This document shows, piece by piece, positions 36,051-43,367 of a stretch of DNA of 64,000 bases. Made by a program: the position numbers and the translations under genes. A model generated the notes under the pieces. The model was not told where the DNA came from. It searched no databases and saw only the letters and a list, made by a program, of their open reading frames with translations. The stretch's first letter is position 1; the number at the start of each line of letters is the position of its first letter. This stretch comes from Mycolicibacterium malmesburyense (GTDB lineage Bacteria > Actinomycetota > Actinomycetes > Mycobacteriales > Mycobacteriaceae), in NCBI RefSeq assembly GCF_001050015.1, contig NZ_CVTB01000324.1, forward strand, positions 55,712 to 119,711, written 5' to 3'.

Positions 36051-36083
36051 GGTCGTCGCCGCCGCCACCTGACAAGATCATCC

Positions 36084-36587
36084 ATCGTGGGCAAGAACGA
36101 ACGCGCGAAGATCGTCATGTCCGACGACGAGATCGCCGAATTCATCGAACGCAGCCGCACCGCCACGCTGGCGACCGTGCTGCCCGACGGGCGGCCGCAC
36201 CTGGTCGCGATGTGGTACGCGGTGCTCGACGGCGAGATCTGGTTCGAGACCAAGGCCAAGTCGCAGAAGGCGGTCAACCTGCGCCGCAACCCCACGGTCA
36301 CCGTGATGATCGAGGACGGCCACACCTACGACACGCTGCGCGGCGTCTCGATCGACGGCAGGGCCGAGATCGTCGACGACCCGGAAACCGTTCTGCGCGT
36401 TGGCATCAGCGTGTGGGAGCGCTACACCGGACCGTATTCCGACGAGATGCGCCCGTTTGTCGACCAGATGATGAACAACCGCATCTGTGTGCGCGTGGTG
36501 CCGCTTCGCACGCGCAGCTGGGACCACCGCAAGCTCGGCATGCCGGAGATGCCGCTGGGCGGCACCACGGCCGAGTACTTAGGTTGA
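36084..36587 (+). CDS. PPOX-class F420/flavin-dependent enzyme
   Basis: A 167-residue split beta-barrel protein of the pyridoxamine-phosphate-oxidase-like class. The pattern is ATLATVLPDGRPHLVAMWYAVLDGEIWFETKAKSQKAVNLRRNP, then VTVMIEDG and a C-terminal RTRSWDHRKLG. In mycobacteria many of these use F420 or bind haem/flavin; the substrate cannot be read from sequence. GTG 36084 gives the typical start (GKNERAKIVMSDDEIAEFI), though the reading frame is continuous with the upstream oxidoreductase remnant. The next gene starts 4 bp after the stop. Confidence 0.83.
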   Translation: MVGKNERAKIVMSDDEIAEFIERSRTATLATVLPDGRPHLVAMWYAVLDGEIWFETKAKSQKAVNLRRNPTVTVMIEDGHTYDTLRGVSIDGRAEIVDDPETVLRVGISVWERYTGPYSDEMRPFVDQMMNNRICVRVVPLRTRSWDHRKLGMPEMPLGGTTAEYLG

Positions 36588-36591
36588 TCGC

Positions 36592-37071
36592 ATGGACCCG
36601 AACAACAAGCCCAAACAGCTGAACTCGCCCGTCGTGTCGAAGGTGATGAAGTACGCGGGCAAGGCGCACGTGTGGGTGTACCGCCGCACCGGCGGCAAGA
36701 TCGGCGCGAACTGGCGGGTGGGCGCGGGGTTCAAGAAGCCCGTTCCGACGCTGTTGCTCGAGCACATCGGGCGCAAGTCCGGGAGGCGGCTGGTGTCTCC
36801 GTTGGTGTACATCGACGACGGCGACGACGTGATCGTGGTGGCCTCGCAGGGCGGCCGCGACACCGATCCGCAGTGGTACCGCAATCTGGTCGCGAACCCG
36901 GACGCCTACATTGAGATTGGTTCGGACCGCCGGCGGGTGCGCGCGGTGACCGCGAACCCCGAGCAACGAGCCCGGCTGTGGCCGAAGCTGGTCGAGGCGT
37001 ATGCGGACTTCGACACCTATCAGTCGTGGGCCGACCGCGAGATTCCGGTGGTCATACTGCAGCCGCGCTGA
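36592..37071 (+). CDS. Ddn-like deazaflavin (F420)-dependent nitroreductase family protein
   Basis: A 159-residue member of the Ddn/DDN-like family, which uses reduced F420 to reduce quinones or nitroimidazoles in mycobacteria. The pattern RRTGGKIGANWRVG...PTLLLEHIGRKSGRRLVSPLVYI.DGD..VVVASQGG...PQWYRNLVANPD is characteristic, as is the C-terminal VVILQPR. It starts 4 bp after the PPOX gene, so both F420-type enzymes probably share a transcript. Confidence 0.87.
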   Translation: MDPNNKPKQLNSPVVSKVMKYAGKAHVWVYRRTGGKIGANWRVGAGFKKPVPTLLLEHIGRKSGRRLVSPLVYIDDGDDVIVVASQGGRDTDPQWYRNLVANPDAYIEIGSDRRRVRAVTANPEQRARLWPKLVEAYADFDTYQSWADREIPVVILQPR

Positions 37072-37200
37072 CGACACGCCGACTGCGATCCATCTCACAC
37101 TCCCGAAGCGTTCGGCGGCCCCCGCACGGCGGGTAGCCAACTGGACAGGTGCACCCCAGCGCCGACCAAAACTGTCAACGCTTAAGGGGCGAATTTCTTT

Positions 37201-38154
37201 ATGAGTACCACTACTTTGCTGAACCAGCTGCGCACGATTCTCGACCTCACCCACACCGAGATCCAGGTGGCCGAGACCCGGATCACGCAGGCCCGGACCG
37301 AGGCGGTCCGCCGCGAGCTGACCGAGAACGCCGAGAACGGCCGCATCCGCGCCGAGGCGATCCAGAAGGCGATCCGCGATCTCGGCGGTTTCCCCGACAC
37401 CATCGGCCCGTTCCTGGGTCGCGCCGCCGCCGCGGTGAAGGCGCTGACCGAGCAGGCCCAGCCGTTCGACGAGGCGCTGTTGGGTGACCTCGCGCTCGAG
37501 GATCAGCTGCTCGATCGCGCCCGCTACATCAAGGCGCTCGCGGTCGCGGCGAAGAAGCCCGACATCCAGGACCTCGCGGACCGCCTCATCACCGCGCACT
37601 CGGCGACGGTGAACTGGCTGACCACGGTGCTGGCCGAGGACGCGCTCGGTGGGCCGGCCGCGCTGCAGCGCACCCCGCTGCAGGCCGCCGCGGGCACCGC
37701 GGTGAAGTTGGTGAACCTGCCGGGTCAGTGGTCGGCACAGTCGGTCGAGCGGTTCGCGGAGCTGCTGCGGTCGGCGGGACCGGCCGTCGAAGATCTGCGC
37801 GAGCGGGCCCAGCGCGCCAGCGAGATCACGCTCAAGGCGCTCGGCGCGTCGCGTGACGGTGCGCTGCGCAGTGCGGAGAAGGTCGTCCGCCGCGAGGGCG
37901 CCGGTGACGCGGCCGACGCGCTGCACAAGGCGCGCGCCGAGGGCGGTGTGGTCGACGCCGACGAGCTGCCGATCGCCGGATACGACGAGCTCAACCAGAC
38001 CGACGCGGTCGCCGCGGTGAAGGATCTGGACGATCCGTCCGACATCCGCACGATCATCGCCTACGAGGAGATGCACAAGAACCGCCAGCGGTTGGTGTCG
38101 GCGGCGCAGACGCGCCTGGCCGATATCGCCCAGGAGGTCGTCGGCATCAGCTGA
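37201..38154 (+). CDS. Ferritin-like-domain protein of unknown function
   Basis: A 317-residue, almost wholly helical soluble protein. The first half (1-160) has repeated E/H-containing helices (TEIQVAETRITQ, RYIKALAVAAKKPDIQDLADRLITAHSATVNWL), as in ferritin-like four-helix proteins. The second half is a long Ala/Arg helix region. No signal peptide or membrane segment. Conserved in mycobacteria but not characterised to my knowledge. ATG 37201 is 129 bp after the Ddn-like gene; a strong terminator follows the stop. Confidence 0.72.
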   Translation: MSTTTLLNQLRTILDLTHTEIQVAETRITQARTEAVRRELTENAENGRIRAEAIQKAIRDLGGFPDTIGPFLGRAAAAVKALTEQAQPFDEALLGDLALEDQLLDRARYIKALAVAAKKPDIQDLADRLITAHSATVNWLTTVLAEDALGGPAALQRTPLQAAAGTAVKLVNLPGQWSAQSVERFAELLRSAGPAVEDLRERAQRASEITLKALGASRDGALRSAEKVVRREGAGDAADALHKARAEGGVVDADELPIAGYDELNQTDAVAAVKDLDDPSDIRTIIAYEEMHKNRQRLVSAAQTRLADIAQEVVGIS

Positions 38155-38179
38155 CCCAGACCACACGGATGGCACGAAG

Positions 38180-38207
38180 CACCCCGCGGGAAACCGCGGG
38201 GTGTTTC
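38180..38207 (+). terminator. Intrinsic terminator with GAAA tetraloop
   Basis: CACCCCGCGG (38180-38189), loop GAAA, CCGCGGGGTG (38194-38203), then TTTCTT. It is a perfect 10-bp GC stem, 26 bp after the ferritin-like gene, and should isolate it from the convergent thioesterase gene. The next 140 bp, up to 38347, hold nothing I can identify. Confidence 0.88.
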
Positions 38208-38347
38208 TTGTGCCGCGGGCGTTTTCGGGCTGGGGGGCCGCCGACATCCGCGCGTCGCCCATTTCTGCGTAGGGCTGTGGGTCGTCGACGATCCCGACCC
38301 CGCGGCAGTACTCGAGGCGCAAATGCGAGGCCGGGGGAGCCGCGCGG

Positions 38348-39151
38348 TTACATGCGGGGTGGGGCGAAGCCGGGGTTCGCGAGGGCGTTGGCCACGCCGC
38401 TGCCGATGGGCCCGTACTCGTCGACGATCGTCGCGGTGCCGGTCGCCACGCCCGCGTCGCTGAAGTGCGTCAGCGCGGCCAACCCGAGGTACGAGCCCCG
38501 CGGCAGCCGCGACAGCGACAGGGTGTAGTCGGCGTTGATCCACTGCAGGCCGCTCGGCCCGAAGTGCGTCAGCGAGCTGACCATGTCGCCGGCCATCGCG
38601 GCGCGGGTGAACGGCGTGAGGTCGACGCCCTCGACGAGGGGCCGAAAGTCGCGGACCCACAGGTGCTTCGGGCCCGCGTGCTGCCAATTCGCCAGGCCCT
38701 CACCGGGGCCCGGTTCGCGACCGTCGCGGCCGTAGGTCCATACCAGCGTCGACAGCTCGCGGGGGATGGGGTCGGGCGTCGGGGGCAGCGGCGGCATGGT
38801 GACCGGCGACGTCCAGACCTCGTCGGCGGGTTGCTCGCCGCGACGCAGGAACAGGGCGGTCGCCCGCGCGACGGTCGTCTCGCCCTGCGTCATCAATGCA
38901 TCGATCAGCTTGAGGCGGCGGCCCTGCCGGACGACGGCGGTCTCGACCCGCACCGGTTCCAGCGCGGCGGGACGGAACAGGTCGACGGTCAGACGGGCGG
39001 GCTGGAAGTCCGGATCACCGGCGTCGCGTTCGATGACGTGCCCGAGCAGGCCGCCGGCGTAGTTGCCGCTGATCGTCTGACCCCACGGGCCGCGCGCCAT
39101 CGCAGCGGGCACGAAGGCCTCGCCATCGGGGGTGAAGAACGCGGCCGCCAT
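38348..39151 (-). CDS. Acyl-CoA thioesterase-like double hotdog protein
   Basis: A 267-residue protein with two hotdog halves (about 15-115 and 160-265). It has GPWGQTISGNYAGGLLGHVIER, a long helix-strand LTVDLFRPAALEPVRVETAVVRQGRRLKLIDALMTQGETTVARATALFLRRGE, and a second half with MVSSLTHFGPSGLQWINADYTLSLSRLPRG. This matches TesB/4HBT-type acyl-CoA thioesterases of actinobacteria. The substrate is unknown. Monocistronic between a terminator and the GNAT gene (27 bp upstream). Confidence 0.82.
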   Translation of the reverse strand: MAAAFFTPDGEAFVPAAMARGPWGQTISGNYAGGLLGHVIERDAGDPDFQPARLTVDLFRPAALEPVRVETAVVRQGRRLKLIDALMTQGETTVARATALFLRRGEQPADEVWTSPVTMPPLPPTPDPIPRELSTLVWTYGRDGREPGPGEGLANWQHAGPKHLWVRDFRPLVEGVDLTPFTRAAMAGDMVSSLTHFGPSGLQWINADYTLSLSRLPRGSYLGLAALTHFSDAGVATGTATIVDEYGPIGSGVANALANPGFAPPRM

Positions 39152-39178
39152 CGCGATGACGATAGCGGGCTAGCCGCA

Positions 39179-39511
39179 CTAACGATTCGCCAGCCACTGC
39201 TCGACGTCGTCCGACACCGGATCGACGATGTCGTTGTACTCGTCGTGCTTGTCGACGTAGGACGCGACCATCTTGCAGACGGGCACGATGCGCATTCCGG
39301 CCTCGCGGGTCTTCTGCAGCGCCTCGCCGATCAGGATCGTGGCCAGGCCGCGGCCCTCGTAGTCGCTGTCGACCTCGGTGTGGGTGAAGACGCGCTGACC
39401 GTCGCGGTCCGCGAACTCGGCGAGTCCGACGTTCTTCTGATCGACGGCGATGGTGTAGCGGTCGGTATCGGCGGTGACCTCGGTGGGCGCGCCGGTTTTG
39501 TCGGTCGTCAT
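39179..39511 (-). CDS. Small GNAT acetyltransferase (PF14542-like)
   Basis: A 110-residue protein of the short GCN5-related family. The core is VFTHTEVDSDYEGRGLATILIGEALQKTREAGMRIVPVCKMVASYVDKHDEY; the EGRGLA loop binds acetyl-CoA and the CKMVASYVDKHDEY end is diagnostic of this minimal group. ATG 39511 gives the usual length; the upstream open frame is low complexity. The pirin stop lies only 7 bp upstream, so the two may be cotranscribed. Confidence 0.85.
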   Translation of the reverse strand: MTTDKTGAPTEVTADTDRYTIAVDQKNVGLAEFADRDGQRVFTHTEVDSDYEGRGLATILIGEALQKTREAGMRIVPVCKMVASYVDKHDEYNDIVDPVSDDVEQWLANR

Positions 39512-39518
39512 GGTTTCT

Positions 39519-40484
39519 CTATACCCGCGGCTTCCGTCGGGGACGCAGGGTCGCGTTGGGCAGCGGGGGAGCGGGCAGTCGCGACACCGCGCCGCGATAC
39601 CCCTGCACGGCGCCGAACCGGTCGTCGCCCTCTTCCCACAACCTTCGGTAGGTCGCGATGTCGTCATGGCTGCGGCCGACGAAGTTCCACCACATGATCA
39701 GCTCCTCGGGGAACGGCGGCCCGCCGAGCAGCACCAGGCGGGCCGGCTCGTCGCCCCGGTTGGTCAGGTGCAGCCGGTCGGCGCCGGCCGCCTGGAACGC
39801 CAGGTCGGCGACCTCGAGCGCGGTGCCGCCGACCGCGACGTCTCCGTGGTCGAGGAGCACGCCGTGCTCGAAGCCCGGGTCGACCTCCAGCGCCAGCTCC
39901 GTCCCGGGGTCGACGTCGACCTGCGCACCGAGCAGGGGTGTGAATGTGTGCACAGGTGAGCGCAGGCCTTCGAGCTCACCGATGAACACCCGTAGCGTCG
40001 CGCCGTCGAGCGCCCGCGGCTCCGGCGCGAAGTGCTCGAAGCCGCGCTCGGTGTCGCGTGCCTCGCTCGGCAGCGCCACCCACAGCTGCACCCCGTGCAG
40101 GACGGTGGTCGCGCCGGCCGACACCTCCGAGTGGCAGATGCCCGCGCCGGCCGTCATCAGGTTGAGCTCGCCGGGCCGCACCATCGCGTGCACGCCGCCG
40201 CTGTCGCGGTGCTCGACCTCGCCGCTGAACAACCAGCTGACGGTCTGCAGTCCGGTGTGCGGATGGGGCGGCACGTCCATACCCGTGCCGCCGCGCACGT
40301 CGTGCGGACCGTAGTGGTCGGCGAAGCACCACGCCCCGATCAGCGACCGCTCACGCTGCGGCAACGTCCGCCGCACCTGGATTGCCCGCGGCCCGCCCAG
40401 CGGCACCTCCCGCGGATGCAGCACCCCCGCGAACGGGACTGCCGCGCAGGCGACTTCGGCAGGGGCCGGGTCGGTGTTGCTCAC
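39519..40484 (-). CDS. Pirin family protein
   Basis: A 321-residue bicupin. The N-terminal cupin carries the metal-binding pattern PHPHTGLQTVSWLFSGEVEHRDSGG..MVRPGELNLMTAGAGICHSE, with His and Glu ligands. The C-terminal cupin follows from about 185, and the WWNFVGRSHDDI segment near 270 is typical. Pirins act as quercetinases or redox-sensing regulators; which applies here is not clear. It starts 15 bp after the EVE-domain gene, consistent with one operon with that gene and the GNAT gene. Confidence 0.9.
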   Translation of the reverse strand: MSNTDPAPAEVACAAVPFAGVLHPREVPLGGPRAIQVRRTLPQRERSLIGAWCFADHYGPHDVRGGTGMDVPPHPHTGLQTVSWLFSGEVEHRDSGGVHAMVRPGELNLMTAGAGICHSEVSAGATTVLHGVQLWVALPSEARDTERGFEHFAPEPRALDGATLRVFIGELEGLRSPVHTFTPLLGAQVDVDPGTELALEVDPGFEHGVLLDHGDVAVGGTALEVADLAFQAAGADRLHLTNRGDEPARLVLLGGPPFPEELIMWWNFVGRSHDDIATYRRLWEEGDDRFGAVQGYRGAVSRLPAPPLPNATLRPRRKPRV

Positions 40485-40499
40485 CAGCCCACCGTAGGT

Positions 40500-40919
40500 C
40501 TATCCCGCGCCCGTCATCGCCGAACGGATCACCTCCAGGTCGACGTCGCCGATCTTGAAAACCCCGAAGCGGAACTTGTAGCCCCACCGCGACTTGTCCT
40601 CGATGAAGTCGAGCCGCTCGATGAGCGGGCGGATCGGCGTCTCGGTAGAGTCGAGGAAGTCGACGTTGCGCCGCCATCGTTCGGCGTCGTCTGTCGCAGG
40701 ATCGAGGTAGGGCTCGTCGTCGGCGACCCGGCCGATCGCGGTGAACGCCTGCAGCGGCGGACCGTCGGGGTAGACGGTGCGCGGTGAGTAGAAGACGAGC
40801 CAGTCGCCGCGCGCCATCCTGCGCAGCATGGTCGGCTTGCCGTGATTCGCTTGCGTGAAGCGGCCGCGGACGCCGAGTTCGACGTGGTCGCGGCTCACTG
40901 TGTTGATCCAGTTCGTCAT
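40500..40919 (-). CDS. EVE-domain protein (UPF0310 type)
   Basis: A 139-residue EVE-domain protein, a PUA-related fold that binds modified bases in nucleic acids. The family pattern is present: NWINTVSRDHVELGVRGRFTQANHGKPTMLRRMARGDWLVFYSPRT near the start, and a C-terminal FIEDKSRWGYKFRFGVFKI. It is the free-standing form. It is divergent from the carboxyltransferase gene, with a 96-bp gap that holds a perfect DnaA box. Confidence 0.88.
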   Translation of the reverse strand: MTNWINTVSRDHVELGVRGRFTQANHGKPTMLRRMARGDWLVFYSPRTVYPDGPPLQAFTAIGRVADDEPYLDPATDDAERWRRNVDFLDSTETPIRPLIERLDFIEDKSRWGYKFRFGVFKIGDVDLEVIRSAMTGAG

Positions 40920-40971
40920 GTCCGCACGCTAAGCGCGGTGGCCGACACTGCGGGACCCCGCGAGAAGTGCC

Positions 40972-40980
40972 TGTGGATAA
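40972..40980 (-). promoter_or_regulatory. Isolated DnaA box, 30 kb from oriC
   Basis: TGTGGATAA is a perfect inverse of TTATCCACA, in the 96-bp gap between divergent genes. The surrounding 15-mer GCCTGTGGATAACTT (40970-40984) is identical to that upstream of dnaA (8685-8699). Confidence 0.6.
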
Positions 40981-41015
40981 CTTGGCGCGGCGTCGCGTGA
41001 TTAGAGTCGGACGCC

Positions 41016-42584
41016 GTGACCGACGAGTCGCTGCGCGACGACCACGCCGAACTGTTGCGGCGCCGCCAACTCACCGAGGACGCGGCCCGGCCGGACGCTG
41101 TGACCCGCAGGCACGAGGCGGGCGGCCGGACCGCCCGGGAGAACATCGCCGACCTCATCGACGACGGCTCGTTCGTGGAGTACGGACGGTTCGCGATCGC
41201 GGCACAGCGGCACCGCCGCGACCTCGACGACCTGATCGCCCGCACCCCCGCCGACGGTCTGGTCGCCGGGACGGCGCGCATCAACGGCGACCTTTTCGGC
41301 GACGAGCGCAGCACGTGCGCGGTGCTGTCCTACGACTACACGGTGCTGGCCGGAACGCAGGGCGCGCTGGGCCATCGCAAGAAGGACCGGCTGTTCGAGC
41401 TGATCGAGCGGATGCGGCTACCGACGGTGTTCTTCGCCGAGGGCGGCGGCGGTCGGCCCGGCGACACCGACTATCCGGCCGTGTCGTCGCTCGATGCGCG
41501 CGCGTTCAAACTGTGGGCGACGCTGTCGGGAGTGGTACCGCGCATCGCCGTCGTCCACGGCCGCTGCTTCGCGGGCAACGCCGTCATCGCCGGATGCGCG
41601 GACCTGATCGTCGCGACAGAGAACACGTCGATCGGCATGGGCGGGCCCGCGATGATCGCCGGCGGCGGGCTCGGCGACGTCCCACCCGACGAGGTCGGGC
41701 CGATCAGCATGCAGGCCCCCAACGGGGTGGTCGACGTCGTGGTGCCCGACGAGGCCGAAGCGGTCGCGGTGACCAAACGCCTGATCGGCTACTTCCAGGG
41801 CACCACCGAGCCGGGACCGGTCGCCGACCAAACCCGTTTGCGCACAATCGTTCCCGAGCGGGCCCGCCGGGCGTATCAGGTGGCACCCATCATCGAGACG
41901 CTGGCCGACGAGGGTTCGGTGACGTTCCTGCGGACCAAGTTCGCTCCGGAGATGGTGACGGCGCTGGCTCGCATCGACGGCCGCCCGGTCGGCGTCATCG
42001 CGAACAACACGATGGTGATGGCGGGGGCGATCACCGCCGCCGCGGCCGACAAGGCGGCCCGCTTCCTGCAGCTCTGCGACGCGTTCGGGCTGCCGGTGCT
42101 CTCGCTGGTCGACTGCCCGGGCTACATGGTGGGACCGGCGGCGGAGTCCGAGGCGCTGGTGCGGCGCGCATCGCGGATGCTGGTGGCGGGCGCGGCGCTC
42201 GAGGTGCCGCTGGTCGCCGTGATCCTGCGCCGCGGTTATGGATTGGGCGCGCAGGCGATGACGGGCGGAAGCCTGCACGAGCCGGTGCTGACGGTGGCGT
42301 GGCCCGGGGCGCACCTGGGACCGATGGGCCTGGAGGGCGCCGTCAGATTGGGAATGCGCAAGGAACTCGACGCGATCGCCGACGAAGACGAGCGCGAGGA
42401 ACGGGTGCGGCAGGCGACGGCCGCCGCGCAGGAGAACGCCAAGGCGCTCAATGCCGCTGCGCTGTTCGAGATCGACGACGTGATCGACCCGGCCGAAACC
42501 CGGGACGTCGTGATCAACACGCTGAAGGCGGCCACCGCGCACGCGCCCCGGCGCGAGGGTCGACGGTTCGTCGACACCTGGTAG
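41016..42584 (+). CDS. Acyl-CoA carboxylase, carboxyltransferase (AccD-type)
   Basis: A 522-residue carboxyltransferase with the two-lobe crotonase fold. The N lobe has GGGGRPGDTDYP and GRCFAGNAVIAGCADLIVATENTSIGMGGPAMI; the C lobe has a DCPGYMVGPAAESEALVRRASRMLVAG stretch and GGSLHEPVLTVAWPGAHLGPMGLEGAVRLG. These are the oxyanion-hole glycines and CoA sites of AccD/PccB-type subunits. No biotin carboxylase partner is adjacent, so the substrate (acetyl-, propionyl- or other CoA) cannot be assigned. GTG 41016 start. Confidence 0.88.
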   Translation: MTDESLRDDHAELLRRRQLTEDAARPDAVTRRHEAGGRTARENIADLIDDGSFVEYGRFAIAAQRHRRDLDDLIARTPADGLVAGTARINGDLFGDERSTCAVLSYDYTVLAGTQGALGHRKKDRLFELIERMRLPTVFFAEGGGGRPGDTDYPAVSSLDARAFKLWATLSGVVPRIAVVHGRCFAGNAVIAGCADLIVATENTSIGMGGPAMIAGGGLGDVPPDEVGPISMQAPNGVVDVVVPDEAEAVAVTKRLIGYFQGTTEPGPVADQTRLRTIVPERARRAYQVAPIIETLADEGSVTFLRTKFAPEMVTALARIDGRPVGVIANNTMVMAGAITAAAADKAARFLQLCDAFGLPVLSLVDCPGYMVGPAAESEALVRRASRMLVAGAALEVPLVAVILRRGYGLGAQAMTGGSLHEPVLTVAWPGAHLGPMGLEGAVRLGMRKELDAIADEDEREERVRQATAAAQENAKALNAAALFEIDDVIDPAETRDVVINTLKAATAHAPRREGRRFVDTW

Positions 42585-42591
42585 CCGGGAG

Positions 42592-42755
42592 AAAAAAGGG
42601 GGACGGTGCCGCCTGCGCCTCTCGGCGAGTGGTCGCTCGAAGCGACGATTGTGGTTGGGGCCCGGGGCATGCCCGGCACCGTCGCATCAGTCAACCGGAG
42701 CCGGCCGTGAGTTATTCCGGCTGCCCGCCGCCGACCCCCCGATCCGGCGGCGGGC
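42592..42755. terminator. Structured convergent interval between the carboxyltransferase gene and whiB5
   Basis: There are three nested elements. An outer 10-bp repeat GACGGTGCCG (42602-42611) pairs with CGGCACCGTC (42674-42683) and encloses hairpin GTCGCT-CGA-AGCGAC (42632-42646). An 11-bp hairpin GCCCGCCGCCG (42723-42733)/CGGCGGCGGGC (42745-42755) abuts the whiB5 stop. On the minus strand the outer stem is followed by C5T6 (from the A-run at 42592-42597), so it could terminate whiB5. For the + gene there is no U-tract. Confidence 0.55.
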
Positions 42756-42765
42756 GGACCGGAGG

Positions 42766-43056
42766 TCAGGCGGATTCCGCGTACAGCCGACGTTCGCGGA
42801 CCGGTTGGCCGTGCCGTTCGGCCAGCGACTTGAGCTGCCGCAGAGCAAACGTGCGGCCACGGCCGCCCTCCGGCACGTAGATCCCCGCCCAGAGGCCTTC
42901 GGCGCGCGGAAGCTCGCAGGCTTCCCGGGCGCAGAGCCAGCGGCGGGGGCAGGCGCGGCAGATCGCCTTGGCCTGCTCGTCGGCCGACGTCGTCCACCGC
43001 TCCGGATCCCGGGTGCAAGCGCCGACGGGCATCTCGTCCGATTCAGTCGTGTGCAT
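42766..43056 (-). CDS. whiB5: WhiB-family iron-sulfur regulator (WhiB5-like)
   Basis: A 96-residue Wbl protein. Four cluster-binding cysteines are at 14, 33, 36 and 42 (C-x18-C-x2-C-x5-C). The G-I/L-W turn is EGLWAGIYV, followed by a basic C-terminus (RGRTFALRQLKSLAERHGQPVRERR) for DNA or sigma contact. The 4Fe-4S form senses redox or NO in the family. ATG 43056 has GAGGAG 9 bp upstream. The pairing with an Rv0023-like divergent gene identifies it as the WhiB5 locus (Rv0022c-Rv0023). Confidence 0.87.
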   Translation of the reverse strand: MHTTESDEMPVGACTRDPERWTTSADEQAKAICRACPRRWLCAREACELPRAEGLWAGIYVPEGGRGRTFALRQLKSLAERHGQPVRERRLYAESA

Positions 43057-43367
43057 TTCTGAAGCTCCTCTGTGCCGGGGTGCGGCGCGCCGGCCGCGAT
43101 GGCGGAAAACGTAGCGCATAAACCGTAGCGTTGCAACGGTTAGAACAGATTCGCGGACACGCGTAGCGTGATCGTGCGGCTGACGAGCGTGTTTGCGTCA
43201 TCGTAATCCGCTAGGAAACCGTAGCGACCGTCGCGAGCACCGGCGATAACCGGAGCGTTGCCACGAATCAGGGGACGCCACGCCGCCCCAAGCCGTAGCA
43301 CGCAGCACCGCGACGGATACGATTGCGGCACCGTCTCACCCCGCCCGCCTCGAGGACCAGCCGCCCC
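43057..43367. promoter_or_regulatory. whiB5/regulator divergent promoter region with CGTAGCG repeats
   Basis: This 311-bp gap contains four exact CGTAGCG copies (43110-43116, 43124-43130, 43162-43168, 43220-43226) and CGTAGCA near 43293. Two are preceded by AAAC in the form AAACCGTAGCG. The second copy sits in an imperfect inverted repeat AACCG..CGGTT (about 43122-43142). No gene is seen. These look like operator half-sites for one of the two flanking regulators. Confidence 0.55.

Noticed and set aside
35820..36083. Treating 35820-36587 as one 255-residue fusion enzyme
   Set aside because: The first ~90 residues are only the tail of a much larger enzyme family and lack a ribosome site, while GTG 36084 gives the normal PPOX length. 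Kept as remnant plus gene, with the fusion listed as a question.
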